Shown: positions 48,901 through 60,900, counted from the first letter of the stretch. The stretch: 64,000 nt of DNA from Saprospiraceae bacterium (GCA_016715405.1 JADKAE010000003.1:372001-436000); one strand, 5' to 3'. Notes: generated by a model from the sequence alone, not told the origin. Numbers and translations: made by a program.

Positions 48901-51662
48901 TACAACTTCCTCAGCGGGCCCAATTTGCCGGCGCTTTGCGATAGCACAACTGTAATGTTGCCCTGCATCGGGTCCGATGCGTTGTATTGGTTCCAGTGGG
49001 GTTTGCTGTGTTCCGACCCCTTGTGTCAGCAAAGCTATAGTTACAGCATCGTACCTGCGAGCGGCGGACCGGCATTAGTATCCGGTACCGTGCCCCTGGG
49101 CAGTCCGCCCTTCCTCAACTTCTCCTATAACCAGCTATCGGGGCCGGGCAACTACCAGATCATCCTCACAGGACATTGCGGTACAGATTCCTGCGTATGC
49201 CACATCAACTTCAGCGTGCCGAATTGCTGTGAATGCGGCGGATTTTCGGACATGACCTACCGGCCTACGCAGGGTATTATGAACTTGTCTTACACCTGTG
49301 GCGACACGCTTGGCGTAGTTTGCGACCAGGTTTTCGAACCCCAGTTTGGTGGTATTTTCCAATGCGTCGGCCAATCGTGTCCTGCCGGCAACACCATTCA
49401 ATGGGTGCTGCGCGATCCTGCGGGCAATCCGATCCAAAGCGGACCGGCGTCGGCCAATCCAGGTTTCAACTTCACCCTGATGCCTTCGTGGTTCAACCAA
49501 CCGGGTATTTATTCGCTAACCTTCATGGGGCAATGCGGCGGCGTGGCGTGTGATAATTGCGTGTTGTATTTGGAATCGTTGGGGTGTCAAGGTTCTTGTT
49601 GCGCGTTCAGCGACCTATTTGTCCGTGGCCCGCAAGGCGCTTTAAGTCAGCCGGTGACATGCGACGGCCCACCATTGAATATAGGCTGTCCAGCACCCGG
49701 TAGTAGTTATACCTTAACCGGTAAATTCGGATCGGGGCCCACCATTCAGGCCATCATGGTGGATGCTTGCGCCGTGGAAGAGAACAATGAATTCCTCATC
49801 CTCCATTCGGGCGCCATTGGATTTAATATAAATGACCTGCAGGTCGATTTCGATGCATTTAGTAATACCGGAGGATCGCAAAACAACGACCTCAATATCA
49901 ATGCGGCAGCTTGTGGCTGGCAGAACGGCCAGCCGGGCATGTTCACCGGTTGCCCCAACGTAATTGTGGCAGGGCCGGGCACATTCATTCCCGCCGATGC
50001 GTATCTGGTTATCCAAACCAGCTCCTCAGCTTCCAGCAGCGGTATTTATGATTTTACAAACTTATGCAATGCAGCTCAACCGGTTTATCTCATTAGCAAT
50101 GCCTGTGCCAGAACCACGGGTGCATTTCGCAATGGTCCCCTTGCTGGAACGCACACCACAATTATTTCGGTAGATGGCACTTGTGTGGATAGCGCTACCT
50201 ATCTTCTACCTCAGATAAGCGGCGCTAACGGCGCTTACTTCCTACCTCCGGCTACTTACGGAAATGCAGGCTGCTTCGCCCCATCTTATACCCAGTTTAC
50301 TAACAATCCGTCCAACCTTATAAACTGGACGCTTACGGGGCCCGGAAGCCCGCAAAATGGTCAGATAGTGGGCGCCAATCCTTATTTCGCCCTCAGCCTG
50401 CCATCCAGCTATTTCTCCCAGGGCGGATTGTATACGCTTACGCTCGACGGGCAGCACGAGAGTGATTCCTGCCAATGCACACTTTCATTTTTGGTTGACA
50501 ACAACTGTCCCGACCCTTGTCCATGTGACCTGGTCGATCTGAACAACGACGTCAGCCAGGGATTTGCCACTGCGTATTCCACAACCTCCTGCAAAGCCTG
50601 CTTCACCCCGCTGGCCCTCACCGACTGCGACGAAGTAGAGTGGTATGTCAACCAGCCCTTTGGTCAGCCCGTGGGCACCAGTATGGGCAATCAGACCTTC
50701 TGTCACACCTTCCCTGTTGGCGGCACGTACACCGTATTCATGTCTGTAATTCGCCGGAGGTCCGATGGCAGCTTCTGCGAGTCGTCCACCAAAGCCAGAC
50801 CGTCACCGTCACTTGTCTGGCCCGGGCCGTCTGCGACGTCTCCGCTTTCCCCAATCCCGATTTTGACGAAGGCGCCGTGGAGGGCAGCTTCCTCGAAGGC
50901 GGAATGATGGCGGGCTGGACGCGGCATTGGGGCGATCCGCATATAGAAGAAAGTGGTGGCAAAAAGATTTTTAAACTGCGAGGTAATTTTTCCAGCGCCG
51001 ACGTAGTAGGCACCATCGAACCCGTCTGCCTGGCCAAAGACGCCGGCACCATCAGTCTGGACTTCGGCATCAAAGAAAATGGCATCAAAAGCGCCATTGT
51101 CGTCCAGTTTTTCAGCAGCGACGTCTACGAATTCGGCGTTTGCGAAAGCGCCACCTGCTTCGAAGTTGCCCGCATCGAGCTGCCCGACAGCGATAACCCG
51201 GAAGAAGAATTCGACCTGGAGATCCCCTACGACCTCAGCGGCTGGGATGCTGCCGCGACTTGCGGCGACCAGCCCGGCGTGCGGGTGCGGCCGGCCATCT
51301 TTGTGACCAGTCCGTTCAGCGACGAACAAGGCCCCGGCTCGCTTACTATTATCGACCTCGATTACTTCTGCGTAGACGGGCAGGTTGTCACCGCTGTAAA
51401 AGATCCTGCTGCACAACCTATTATAGGCCTCTACCCCAACCCCACCACCGGCGCCCTCACCCTCGACTGGGCGGGCGCCGACTTGCGCGATGGCCTCATC
51501 CAACTCAGCGGCCCGCTGGGACAAACGCTGCGTTCGTGGTCTCTTCCGGGAGGCGCTACTCAGATGGAAGTGCAAGTCGATGATTTGCCCGCGGGGATTT
51601 ATTTTGTGAAGTTAATTTCGGAAGGGCGGCTGGTGAAGGTGATGAAAGTGGTGAAGCAGTAG
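45962..51662 (+). CDS. Giant mosaic T9SS protein: same N-terminal domain + SdrD-B, HYR and lamin-tail-like modules, frameshifted
   Basis: About 1,890 codons with several indels (near 46020, C-run 46244-46247, 46835, 46870, 47420, 50740). The N-terminal ~400 residues are nearly identical to the gene at 40594, even in DNA. The rest is unrelated. An SdrD-B-like domain (GVKYKTCEGLPYSDQTPIAG) comes first, then a carbohydrate-binding-like jelly roll (TSCNWEKYCVLWTSG), another SdrD-B-like stretch and two HYR domains (DNIAPVINCPQDMTF). Cys-rich Ig-like modules and a lamin-tail-like domain (IQAIMVDACAVEENNEFLIL) follow, ending in a type A T9SS sorting domain (GLYPNPTTGALTLDW, LPAGIYFVKLISEGRL). Surface exposure is likely; function unknown. 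Confidence 0.8.
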
Positions 51663-51669
51663 ACGAGTT

Positions 51670-51736
51670 GTCTTGACAGGATTTTGGGATGTAATATATG
51701 CACGACGACTTGGTATATCTAAATCCTGTTCAAGAC
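51670..51736. repeat. CTTGAACAGGAT hairpin, copy c
   Basis: GTCTTGACAGGAT (51670-51682, one A shorter) faces ATCCTGTTCAAGAC (51723-51736). It begins 8 bases after the stop of the preceding giant gene, the same position as copies a and b. Confidence 0.8.
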
Positions 51737-51773
51737 ATTAATTACCGGAAAATGCATCTAATGAAAATATCGT

Positions 51774-52660
51774 ATGGGCTATTTCACAGCCCTGATCCGC
51801 CCGGTTGCCACAACAACGCCGGCCTTTACCGGCGCACAGAGAGCCAAATACCGCATCACCATCGGCATCGAGTCGGAAGGGCAAGTGCTCGATGAGGCAC
51901 AGATAGATGAAACCATTCAATTGTTAAAATCGCAGCTTGTCAACTACGGCATCATCTATAAATCTGTCGAAGTAGCGCCGGATCAGCGCCAAATTGCGTT
52001 TAACATTATCGGGCGATTGACCTCAGGGGAAGAGGGATCCCGGACTCGACTACTACCTCAATGCCCTGGCAGGCAAATCTCAACTTGAATTCTGGGAAAC
52101 ATTCAGGAATATCGACGAGCCGTAAAGATGTTATTCGAGAATTGGGAGAAAAGTACAATATTCTCGATAAACGGGGTTTATCCATCCTAATGTATACCCC
52201 CGAAGGTTTGAATCCTTCGGCAGTGATTGCAGAAGTTGCACCTGGAGATATGTCACTGTTAGACAGCCTGTTCCGACAACCGGAAGTAGCCAAGTGCCTT
52301 TAAATATGGTATTGGCCTGGTCGTTTTACACGGGAGACAGACCTGAAGGAGGGGCTTTTTTGAGTTGTATGCTTTAAAACTCTGCTGGGCCGTTTCTCAC
52401 AGGCAGTGATGTGCTAAGTATTGAAAATTCGGCCACAGAAGAACCGGGGTATGGATCCCGAGTTTACCATTGATGTCGGGTTTACACCAAAGCCTCATGA
52501 TTCTGGCTAACAAAACGCGCCACTGGCCCAGGATTCCAATAGAGATTGCCATTTTGATTGATGGTTATGTGGTCACCGCACCACGAGTCATGGATGAAAT
52601 TTGAGTGGAGGCCAGATCAGCGGCAATTTCGAATTGGAACAAGTGATAAAAATTACAGAT
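51774..52660 (+). pseudogene. Decayed SecD P1-domain fragment
   Basis: Pieces in changing frames match the periplasmic P1 region of SecD in order. First comes a start region (YRITIGIESEGQVLDEAQID). Then LNALAGKSQLEFWETFRNID resembles the SecD LEFWETYE segment. Finally IAILIDGYVVTAPRVMDEI, after a shift, continues as SGGQISGNFELEQVIKI, the SecD head subdomain with its VxSAP-like strand. Membrane helices of SecD are not visible. Frame breaks lie near 52035, 52125, 52310-52440 and 52600. It could be a stand-alone P1-like protein with sequencing errors, but the density of breaks favours a pseudogene. Confidence 0.6.
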
Positions 52661-52857
52661 AGATCAAGTTGGGGGCTGCCTTGGGATTGAAGGTGGTGGA
52701 GCAAAAATTGAACTAGCGTCTGGCTCCGCCACAACAACCAAACCTTGCCATCCTTCGTGTACAGTGTCCGCTTCATCTTGGTCGCGAAGTAACCAGGCTT
52801 CTGCTGGTGATCTTTTTATTACCACAAAATAAAATACCAAACATCTAATTATTTTAG

Positions 52858-52902
52858 TTATAATCAAAATATTATCTATTTTGCATAAAATTTTGACTAT
52901 AA
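52858..52902 (+). promoter_or_regulatory. Inverted repeat abutting the start of the ATPase gene
   Basis: TTATAATCAAAAT (52858-52870) faces ATTTTGACTATAA (52890-52902) with one mismatch; the second arm ends exactly at the ATG. Between them lies CTATTTTGC, a possible -7 box. A binding protein would block both promoter and start. From 52661 to 52857 I see no gene. Confidence 0.55.
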
Positions 52903-54108
52903 ATGAAAGACTATATAGATCGCCTCAAATACAATGACCGCATCAAGCCGTTCGTAGGCGCCGGCTTGATAAAAGTACCGGTGGGACAGCGCAGGGTGGG
53001 AAAAAGTTACCTGCTGCGGCAGGTCAGGGATGAAATATCACTTGCAGGAGCTTGCAATTTTATTTTGATCGACAAGGAAAATGAAGCTTTCGATCACATA
53101 CGAAGCGCATCTGATTTGACCGAATACATTAAAGCAAAAGCCGTAACGACCGCAGGCGTGACGAATTATGTGATGATCGACGAAGTCCAGGAAATTGCCG
53201 ATTTCGAAAACAGCGTCCGATCTTTTGCCGCTAAACCGAATTTTGACGTATACCTCACAGGCAGTAATTCGGAAATACTATCCAGTGAATTAGCTACGCG
53301 ACTCAGCGGAAGGTATATCGAAATCCCCGTTTACAGTCTTGATTTTAATGAATTTACGGTATTTCACGACTTAGAGAAAAAAACGGAAAACCTGCATCTG
53401 TTTTTAAAATACGGCGGCATGCCCTTCTCTCGAAACCTGGCCTTAAATGATGAACAAGCCTTTGAGTACCTGAAAAATGTGTTTACCAGTATCTTGTATC
53501 GCGATGTGGTTGGCCGTTACAACGTCCGGAATGTGAATTTTCTGGATCGCCTTATCCGGTTCACAGCCGACAACATTGCAAGCATGCTGAATGCTAAAAA
53601 GATCAGCGATTACCTAAAATCGCAACAGGTCAACATCTCTGTAAATACCGTATTGGATTACCTGTCCTATTTAGTCAACGCCCAAATCATGGTGCCGGTA
53701 AAAAGAATGGAACTGAAGGGTAAAAGAATTTTAGAAGTTAATGAAAAATACTACTTCCAGGACCTGGGAATACGCAACGCCTTATCAGGTTACCGGGTAT
53801 CGGACATGGGAAAATTAATGGAAAATTGTGTTTTTAACCACTTGATAAGCCACGGTTATACGGTATATACGGGCGACTGGCAGCAAAAAGAAATTGACTT
53901 TGTCGCAGAAAAAAACAATGAGCGCGTTTACATTCAGGTGGCTTACCTGCTTACCGAACCATCCACTATTGAACGTGAATTTGGCAATTTGGAATTGATA
54001 AGAGATAACTACAAAAAAATGGTAGTGAGTATGGATGTACAAAGCCGCAATACCCGCGACGGCATCGAACACTGGAATTTGCTGCAGTTTTTAGCGCATT
54101 TTAGCTGA
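52903..54108 (+). CDS. AAA ATPase with DUF4143 domain
   Basis: 401 residues. The Walker A motif is in VGQRRVGKSYLLRQ (about 27-40), Walker B in YVMIDEVQEI, sensor 1 in VYLTGSNSE, and an arginine-rich ATRLSGRY follows, all typical of the AAA_14 family. The C-terminal DUF4143 part has a winged-helix linker (ISVNTVLDYLSYLVNAQIM) and a nuclease-like beta core (EIDFVAEKNNERVYIQV). The family is frequent in Bacteroidota accessory regions; its function is unsettled, possibly defence or toxin-like. The gene is a single unit, more AT-rich than its neighbours, and preceded by a palindrome touching its ATG. Confidence 0.9.
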   Translation: MKDYIDRLKYNDRIKPFVGAGLIKVPVGQRRVGKSYLLRQVRDEISLAGACNFILIDKENEAFDHIRSASDLTEYIKAKAVTTAGVTNYVMIDEVQEIADFENSVRSFAAKPNFDVYLTGSNSEILSSELATRLSGRYIEIPVYSLDFNEFTVFHDLEKKTENLHLFLKYGGMPFSRNLALNDEQAFEYLKNVFTSILYRDVVGRYNVRNVNFLDRLIRFTADNIASMLNAKKISDYLKSQQVNISVNTVLDYLSYLVNAQIMVPVKRMELKGKRILEVNEKYYFQDLGIRNALSGYRVSDMGKLMENCVFNHLISHGYTVYTGDWQQKEIDFVAEKNNERVYIQVAYLLTEPSTIEREFGNLELIRDNYKKMVVSMDVQSRNTRDGIEHWNLLQFLAHFS

Positions 54109-54349
54109 TGGTTAACGTGTCGAATCACCCCACTGTCACATTCCCCCTTCATCTGAAAACCAAATCCCATCAATTTCCCACCGGATTTCATTTAAAGTTG
54201 ACACTAACATACATAGCACCCTATCTTTGAATCAATCTCCAAAACAAGGCACTGCCCTGCCTGAAAATTTACTACTCAACTTTCAATCAATTATCTACTG
54301 CATAAGTTTTCTACAATTTTTTATCCAAATCATATTTAAAATTTCCATT

Positions 54350-55198
54350 ATGAAAACGAATGTAGTTTTTTCATTGCTTTTATTTTCCGCACTTTTTTTC
54401 CTGGGTTGCAACCAGGACGACGCATCCCCTCAGGGCAAAATGACCGCCAAAATTGACGGCCAAAACTGGAGCGGCAAAGAAGTAGGCGCTGCATTGACAC
54501 AAGGCACTTTTAACCTGAGCGGTAAAGCGGCTGACGGCAGCCTGATCACCATCACGTTACAGGACTTCACCGCTGACACTTTTTATCTCTACCCCAATGC
54601 CGACCATGCCGCCGTATGGTTGCCCGCCAATGGCAGCAACAGCTTCGTTTCCAATGCGCCGGGGGGACTTGGCTACGTCATATTTTCCGAAATCAACACA
54701 ACCGATTCTTTGATTTCAGGAAAGTTTGAATTCATGGCCGAAAATCCGCTCAGCGGCGAATCGGTTTTTGTATCCGAAGGTGAATTTGTCAACGTACCTT
54801 TTACCAGTAACATCGCCCACGTAGGTGAAAATACGTTCGCAGTCAAAATTGACGGTGTAAACTGGGCGCCCACGCTGATAAGCGGAAGCAAGGTAAACGG
54901 CAAAATCAATATCGTCGCTTCCAACGTCTCCACCGGTCGGTCGGTAGGCTTATACATTCCCGTTGCTGTCAATCCGGGCGATTACACGCTTGGCGACCCG
55001 TTATTCGGCGCCACTTATGGCGGTCAATACAACCCCGACAGCCAGACCTTCCTTTCTGCGAATTCGGGATCGCTCACCATCTCCAAGCACGACAAAACAG
55101 CCCGGCTGATAGAAGGAACGTTCCAATTCGGGGCATCCAGCTTGTTTAGCCCTGCAACGGCTTCGCTGACCGACGGGAGTTTCTCGATACAATACTAA
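54350..55198 (+). CDS. DUF6252-like lipoprotein with two repeated domains
   Basis: About 282 residues from ATG 54350. A lipoprotein signal ends in FFLGCNQDDAS; the acidic residues after the Cys resemble the lipoprotein export signal that sends Bacteroidota lipoproteins to the cell surface. Two similar domains follow, each opening with an AKIDGxNW motif: MTAKIDGQNWSG (about 30) and FAVKIDGVNWAP (about 165). No catalytic residues are recognisable. It stands alone between the ATPase and a LamG protein. The upstream gap 54109-54349 holds no other gene that I can see. Confidence 0.75.
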   Translation: MKTNVVFSLLLFSALFFLGCNQDDASPQGKMTAKIDGQNWSGKEVGAALTQGTFNLSGKAADGSLITITLQDFTADTFYLYPNADHAAVWLPANGSNSFVSNAPGGLGYVIFSEINTTDSLISGKFEFMAENPLSGESVFVSEGEFVNVPFTSNIAHVGENTFAVKIDGVNWAPTLISGSKVNGKINIVASNVSTGRSVGLYIPVAVNPGDYTLGDPLFGATYGGQYNPDSQTFLSANSGSLTISKHDKTARLIEGTFQFGASSLFSPATASLTDGSFSIQY

Positions 55199-55264
55199 TT
55201 CAGGGGGCATTCGCTATTGTTCCGCAGGAAAATAGTGGTTATGGTTCCAAGTCGACATAGTACA

Positions 55265-55312
55265 GACCTTGCAAGGTTTTCTCAGGTGCTACTTTGAAAA
55301 CCTTGCAAGGTC
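55265..55312. terminator. ACCTTGCAAGGT hairpin
   Basis: GACCTTGCAAGGTTTTC (55265-55281) and GAAAACCTTGCAAGGTC (55296-55312) form a perfect 17-base inverted repeat with a 14-base loop. Each arm contains the palindrome ACCTTGCAAGGT. It lies 66 bases after the lipoprotein stop and may end its transcript. The remaining gap to 55541 holds nothing I can name. Confidence 0.65.
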
Positions 55313-55541
55313 TTTCCCGGGCAGCATACAGACAACAGATTACCGAATTTCATCTAATTACAGCCGAATAACACAAACCCCTGCGGCGTAAATGCCAATT
55401 GGGTAAATTTACTTTTTAAGAATAGCGACTCTCCCCTCTAATAAATTGATGCTGCACTTTTTGCAGAAAACGCCTCGCATAAGGATCTCCATACTTATTG
55501 CCTTGACAGGGCTTTCATTTTTATCTAAAAACCAAATTGTT

Positions 55542-57935
55542 ATGATAAAAGAAACTAAACTCCAGACACTTTTCATTGGATTATTTGTGCTATTTGTCTC
55601 ACAAAATGCAGTGAGCCAATGTGAAAACCTGGCCATGGCTTTCGACGGCAACGACGACTACGTCACCCTAAATACCACCACAACCCCGGTAACAGGCAAT
55701 GCCGACTTTACGGCGGAGGCCTGGTTTTACTCCTCCGCAACCAACGGCGGAACCTGCAGCGGCAACTTTTAGAGGTTGATTGGTTTGAGCGGCCCTACAG
55801 GCAGTGGTACCCGACTTGAAGTGGGGGAATGCGGGGCGAATTAAATTATATTCTGGCAATATTCGACGACCAGCAGCGTCAGGGCCCTACTCAAGTCTTT
55901 TCCACCAACATCCGCAACAACTGGCATCATATCGCGGTCATTTGCAACAGCAGCTCAAATACCTTTAAAATATACCTGGATTGCGTGCAACTGACGTTCA
56001 ACGGCGCTACGACCGGTACCTTTAATATTACGCAATTTCGCGTCGGGCATTGGGGTGGCGGCCCAACGTTGGGCCAGGACTGGCAGGGCCGGGTAGACGA
56101 AGTGCGGCTTTGGGACCGGGAGCGCACGCCCACCGAAATTTGCGATTTCAAAGATTGCACCCTCGGCGGCAACTCGCCCGACCTGGTATTCAACTGGACC
56201 TTCGACCAGACGCCGACAGTTGTAGCCGACGGCCCTAATCCCGGCGGCACCCTGGCGCTCGATATGTCGGGCAACGGCAACGACGGCACGCTGACAGGCG
56301 TAAATCTGACCACCCTTGATTCAACCAGCAACTTCGTATGCTCGGATATTCTGCCCGCTTACTTCTTGAGTATTTCGGACCAACCTTCTTTATTTCCGGT
56401 TAGCCTGGCTGTCATTTGCAGCGGCGTAGCGGTACACTTCTGCGCTATCAATCAAAATAACCCAGGACCGCTGCCCCCAAATACAAGCGTCATCTGGGAA
56501 TACAACGACAACAACCAGGGCTGGCTGCCCGACCCCAACCTGAACCCCGCCTATTCGGGGTATCTGTGCTTCGGCGTGCCGGGTGGAGTAATTACAGCCA
56601 ACTGCGGGGCCTCGGGGTATGTGGACCGGTCCTACCGCGCCAAGATCACCAAACAGATGGGCAAGCTCACATGTACCTATACCACTTTGGAAACCGGCCT
56701 GCGCATATGCTGCCCGGTGACCAACCTGCAGGTCAATACCGTGGTCAACAGCCCTACGCCTTTCAACGGCGCCTTCTGCGAGGGGCCGGTAAACATCGAT
56801 GTATCGCTGAGCTCTACCGACCCTTTCGTCATACCGCCGGCCATACCGCCCATTGGCAATCTGAGCATTCAATGGCTTATCAACGGCATACACAACCCTA
56901 TCTACGACAATATGACCTTCTTCAATTACAGCTTGCCGGCAACGCCCGCTTCGCTGTGTTTTGAAGCTATAGTTCAAAATTTCGTCTGCGCGCCGGTGAC
57001 GGCCAAGGTGTGTTTCAATGTAGACCCCCAGCCGATATGCGGACTGATCGACGGTATGTCGACTAACCTGATTGCAACCGCCAACCCCTACTCCTACCTG
57101 ATTTGCCCGGGCAACGACGCGGTGGTGGGCATGATAAACCCCACTGATTTTATCAACTGCAACCCCGTCGGCAGTTCACTTTTGCCTTAACCAGCCCAAT
57201 TGGCAAAACCTCGGCGCTTCCAACGCCCTCCAAAACACCAATATACTACCCCAGACCTTCCCGCCCAACAACCCCCTATCTCCCTATTTGTGGCCGGCGG
57301 GCGTCAACTGCATTTATTACCGCATCGAATGCCGCCCCTTGAGTTACCCCAATTCCGGCTGCGATCCCTGTTACAGCAATATCGTAGAAGTATGCCTGCT
57401 GACGCCGCCGGCAAACGGCCTTATTTCGGGCAATCAGCAGTTTTGTTCCATGACCGGTTCCACCACGCTTACCGTGAGCCCCTACAACAGCGCCAACACC
57501 TATAGTTGGTACTTAAACGGCGTAGGGCCGGTGGGTTTTGGGCAGAACTACACGGCCAACCAGCCGGGCTATTACACCGTCGTAATCACCGATGCCTACG
57601 GCTGTCATTCAGTAGTCACGCCGCCATTCTATGTAGAGGAATGCATCATCGTGCCGCTCATCAGTTGCCCGATCGACAATCCTTGCGCCTGCGACGGCCT
57701 GCCCATCACGCTGAGCGGCTGCGATTCGTACGATACCTGCGGGGGCACGGGGCCATTTACGTACACCTGGTCGGCTAACAACGGCGGCCCCGGCACCGTA
57801 TCCGGCCCTGGCGGCTGTGAGTTTACCCACATCCCCGACCCGGTAGTGGGCACCACCTATACGCTTACGGTGTGCAATTCGCTCAACCCCAGTTGCTGTG
57901 CGACTTCGACGCTATTCATTAAGCCCTGCAACTAG
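55542..57935 (+). CDS. LamG-domain secreted protein with Cys-rich Ig-like modules, frameshifted
   Basis: About 795 codons. Signal peptide (LFIGLFVLFVSQNAVSQ), then a laminin-G/concanavalin-like domain starting AMAFDGNDDYVTLNT, with ADFTAEAWFYS, NWHHIAVICNSSS and GRVDEVRLWDRERTPTEI, which fix the family. Then come DMSGNGNDGTLTG and several Cys-rich, Ig/PKD-like modules (SWYLNGVGPVGFGQNYTANQ). Breaks: TAG near 55770, a shift near 55838 and a shift near 57185. Unlike its neighbours the protein ends at IKPCN without a T9SS sorting domain, only 41 bases before the next gene; a lost 3' part or a missed fusion is possible. Confidence 0.75.
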
Positions 57936-57976
57936 ATGCAGATTGTACCCATTTTCAAAAAGCTAAATTTCAGGAA

Positions 57977-60900
57977 ATGAAAAAGTTATATATCTTCCTT
58001 CTACTGGCATTGTCAACGCAACTCCATGCCCAGTTTGAAAAAATATACGGCAGCCCCGAAGAAAACCGGCCTACGGTAGTAAAAGCCTTTAACAACGGCG
58101 TTTACGTGGCCGGGCATAAGCTGATCGGCGGTGCAGAGTTTGCCACCTTCACCAAATTTGACATCAATAACGGCGCCATTATTTGGGAAAAAATACTCGA
58201 ATTGCAGACCCATATCACCGATTTCGACTACGAAGCTGCTACCGATGAGCTGTTGGTGGTGGGTTACACTTATCCTTTTTTATCCACTCAGGATAATAAT
58301 TCTTTTGTTTTTAAAATAACCGGCGGCGGGACGCCCGTGTTTTTTCGCAGATATAACCAACCGGGGCGGGAGCATTTTAATCGAATTATACGACATCCCA
58401 ACCCCGCTGTGCCCGCCTTCCCCTTTTACATAACGGGAACAAAAAACCCCTCTTCCACCCCTTCTTCTCAAGACGTAGTGGTTTTGTTCAATATGGATAT
58501 AAACGGTACAGTCAACTGGGCAAAAGAATACGCCTACTCGAACCCTACCGACGACGAATTTCACCGCGGCCTGTTCGCTTACGGAAGCGACGTGATCCTT
58601 ACCGGCAATGTAACCAATAACGACGGCGCACTGGTGAGAGTAAACGGCACAACGGGCGTGGTGAGCAACGCCTATCGCTATCCTAATAACCTGGACATCT
58701 ATGACGGCATCGAACTGCAAAACGGATTTTTGATGATCGTGGGAGAAGATTTTGCCAATAACCAGGCTTTCATCATTACGCTGAACCCCGCCTTTACTTC
58801 CGCATCAGGCGGTTTTTCCAGTTTGCGTTTTAGTAATATTATTAATTTTAAAGATGTATGGCAGGATCAATTTGGCAAGTTTTATGTTATTGGCGAAAGC
58901 AAAAATATAGCTCCTTCGCTGACAAAAAACTACCAGGTTGTTCACAAGATCAATTACTTTTCGCATGCTGGCATAGTTAACCTGTCGGTTGACTGGGCCA
59001 GATACCTGGAAGACCTTGGCAAGGAGAGTCGACTTATGGCAACGGCGTAATATCAGTAACGCCCACTCACAACCGGATCTTTTACGCTGATGCGCGGGTA
59101 CAGAATCCATCCCAGTACGGAAGCTGGGATATGCTCGTAGGCAATTATGATCTCGACCTGGGATTTCCATCCAGTTGTGTGTTTGATTTCCCTGAAGACT
59201 CCACGGCCATACCTATTACGCCGATCAACATAACGGTAAGCGACCAGCCTATTAACCCGACGTTTAATTCGCCGCCGATTATCAACCCATTGATGTCAGG
59301 GGCTATCGATTTTTGCAGTACAGCTCAGCCGCCTTGTCCCTGTGATTTCACGTGGACCACGAGCAACTGCTTCCAGGTTCAGTTTGATGCCAGTTGCCCC
59401 AATCCCATCCCCGGCACCTACTCTTATCAATGGGATTTCCTTTGTGACGGCGGTGTGCCGGATCTGGTAACCAACAACCCGATAGCTTCCTTCACTTATC
59501 CTTGTGGCGGAGGCGTTTATACTGCCTGTGTGATCATCACCGACCCCTTCGGCAACGTTTGTGAAGTAGCGCACACCATCACCGTGCCCAATACTTGTTG
59601 CGGGCAGGTAAATTCCACCATGATAACCTGCGGCAGTAATCCCAACGAATACAACTATAGTGTCACCATCAGCAATCCGCTGGGTTCTACGGCTTGCGCG
59701 TGCACCGTGACGGCCGGCACAGGGGTAACGCTGGGGCCGTATACTTGCAACTCCACTGCGAGCAGTATAACCATCACGGGTACAGCCTTGTTTACAACGC
59801 CTATCGTGCCGCTCAGCCTGAACCTCAGCGTACAGACCAGTTGTATTTGTCCGGGTACCAACCTGCCCTATACCTGTACATTGCCCGTATCCATACCGAC
59901 TATATGTTGCAAAACGATAGCTGTAGCCGACCATGTGGTATGTAAAGACGACGTAAGCTACGACGTGCCGATACAGGTGACCAACTGGCCTCCGCTGAAC
60001 AACATCTCGCAGGTGAGCTGGTACGTATTGCCAAAACCGGCGAATGGAATATGCCCCAACTACTGGGGCGGCACACCTTACCAGGATAATCTCACCAACG
60101 TACTGGAACCCCTTCATTTGAACCCCAAAACCCTCAAAACCGATCTGTGCGTATACGTCATCGTGCATCTCAACGACGGGCCTTGTATGATGCTCACTTC
60201 CAATATTGCCATGGTGACCTTGTGCGCGCCCAGCACTTGTGATATTACAGGTATCGACACTTGTTATACGGGCACGCCCATCATACCGGGTTTGCTTACA
60301 CTCAACTTGAATTCGCCGGCAAATGCCTGTCCGCCCACTATCGACTGGTACGATCCCAACGGCATGCACGTGTACAGCGGGCCCGGCCCTTACCAGCCCA
60401 CGCTGGCCCTATCGATGGCCAACCCGGCGAATTGTTTTGAAGACTTCTTCTACACCGTGCGCATCACCGACGAATGCGGGCAGCGCGACTGCCAGGCGCG
60501 TATCAGGTTGTACAGTTCGACTGCCGCCGTGGGTACGTTAGCGATGGATCCTCTGGAGTCGCAGCCGTTTTGCCCAGGCGAAGATGCCACCCTCAAGTTT
60601 ACGCCCACATGCGCCGGCGCTCCGCCCAAGTGGAGCTGGCATTTCCGGGATTGCGTGGGCGGACCCTCCGCTGCGATCCCCAATACGGGAATGATGAACC
60701 CCACTTTCAACACCAACAAACTATACCAGTCGGGTTGGTACATCGTAGAAGCGAGCAACGGCGTTTGTCCGCCCGAGCGGGTGGAATACAAGATTGAGGT
60801 AAAAGACCCCGTCAGCATCGTCAATTTCACCGCCGTACCCGATCCCTGCGTAGAACTTTATGTAGACCTGTCCGTTGATTTTACGCCCTGCACCATTCAG

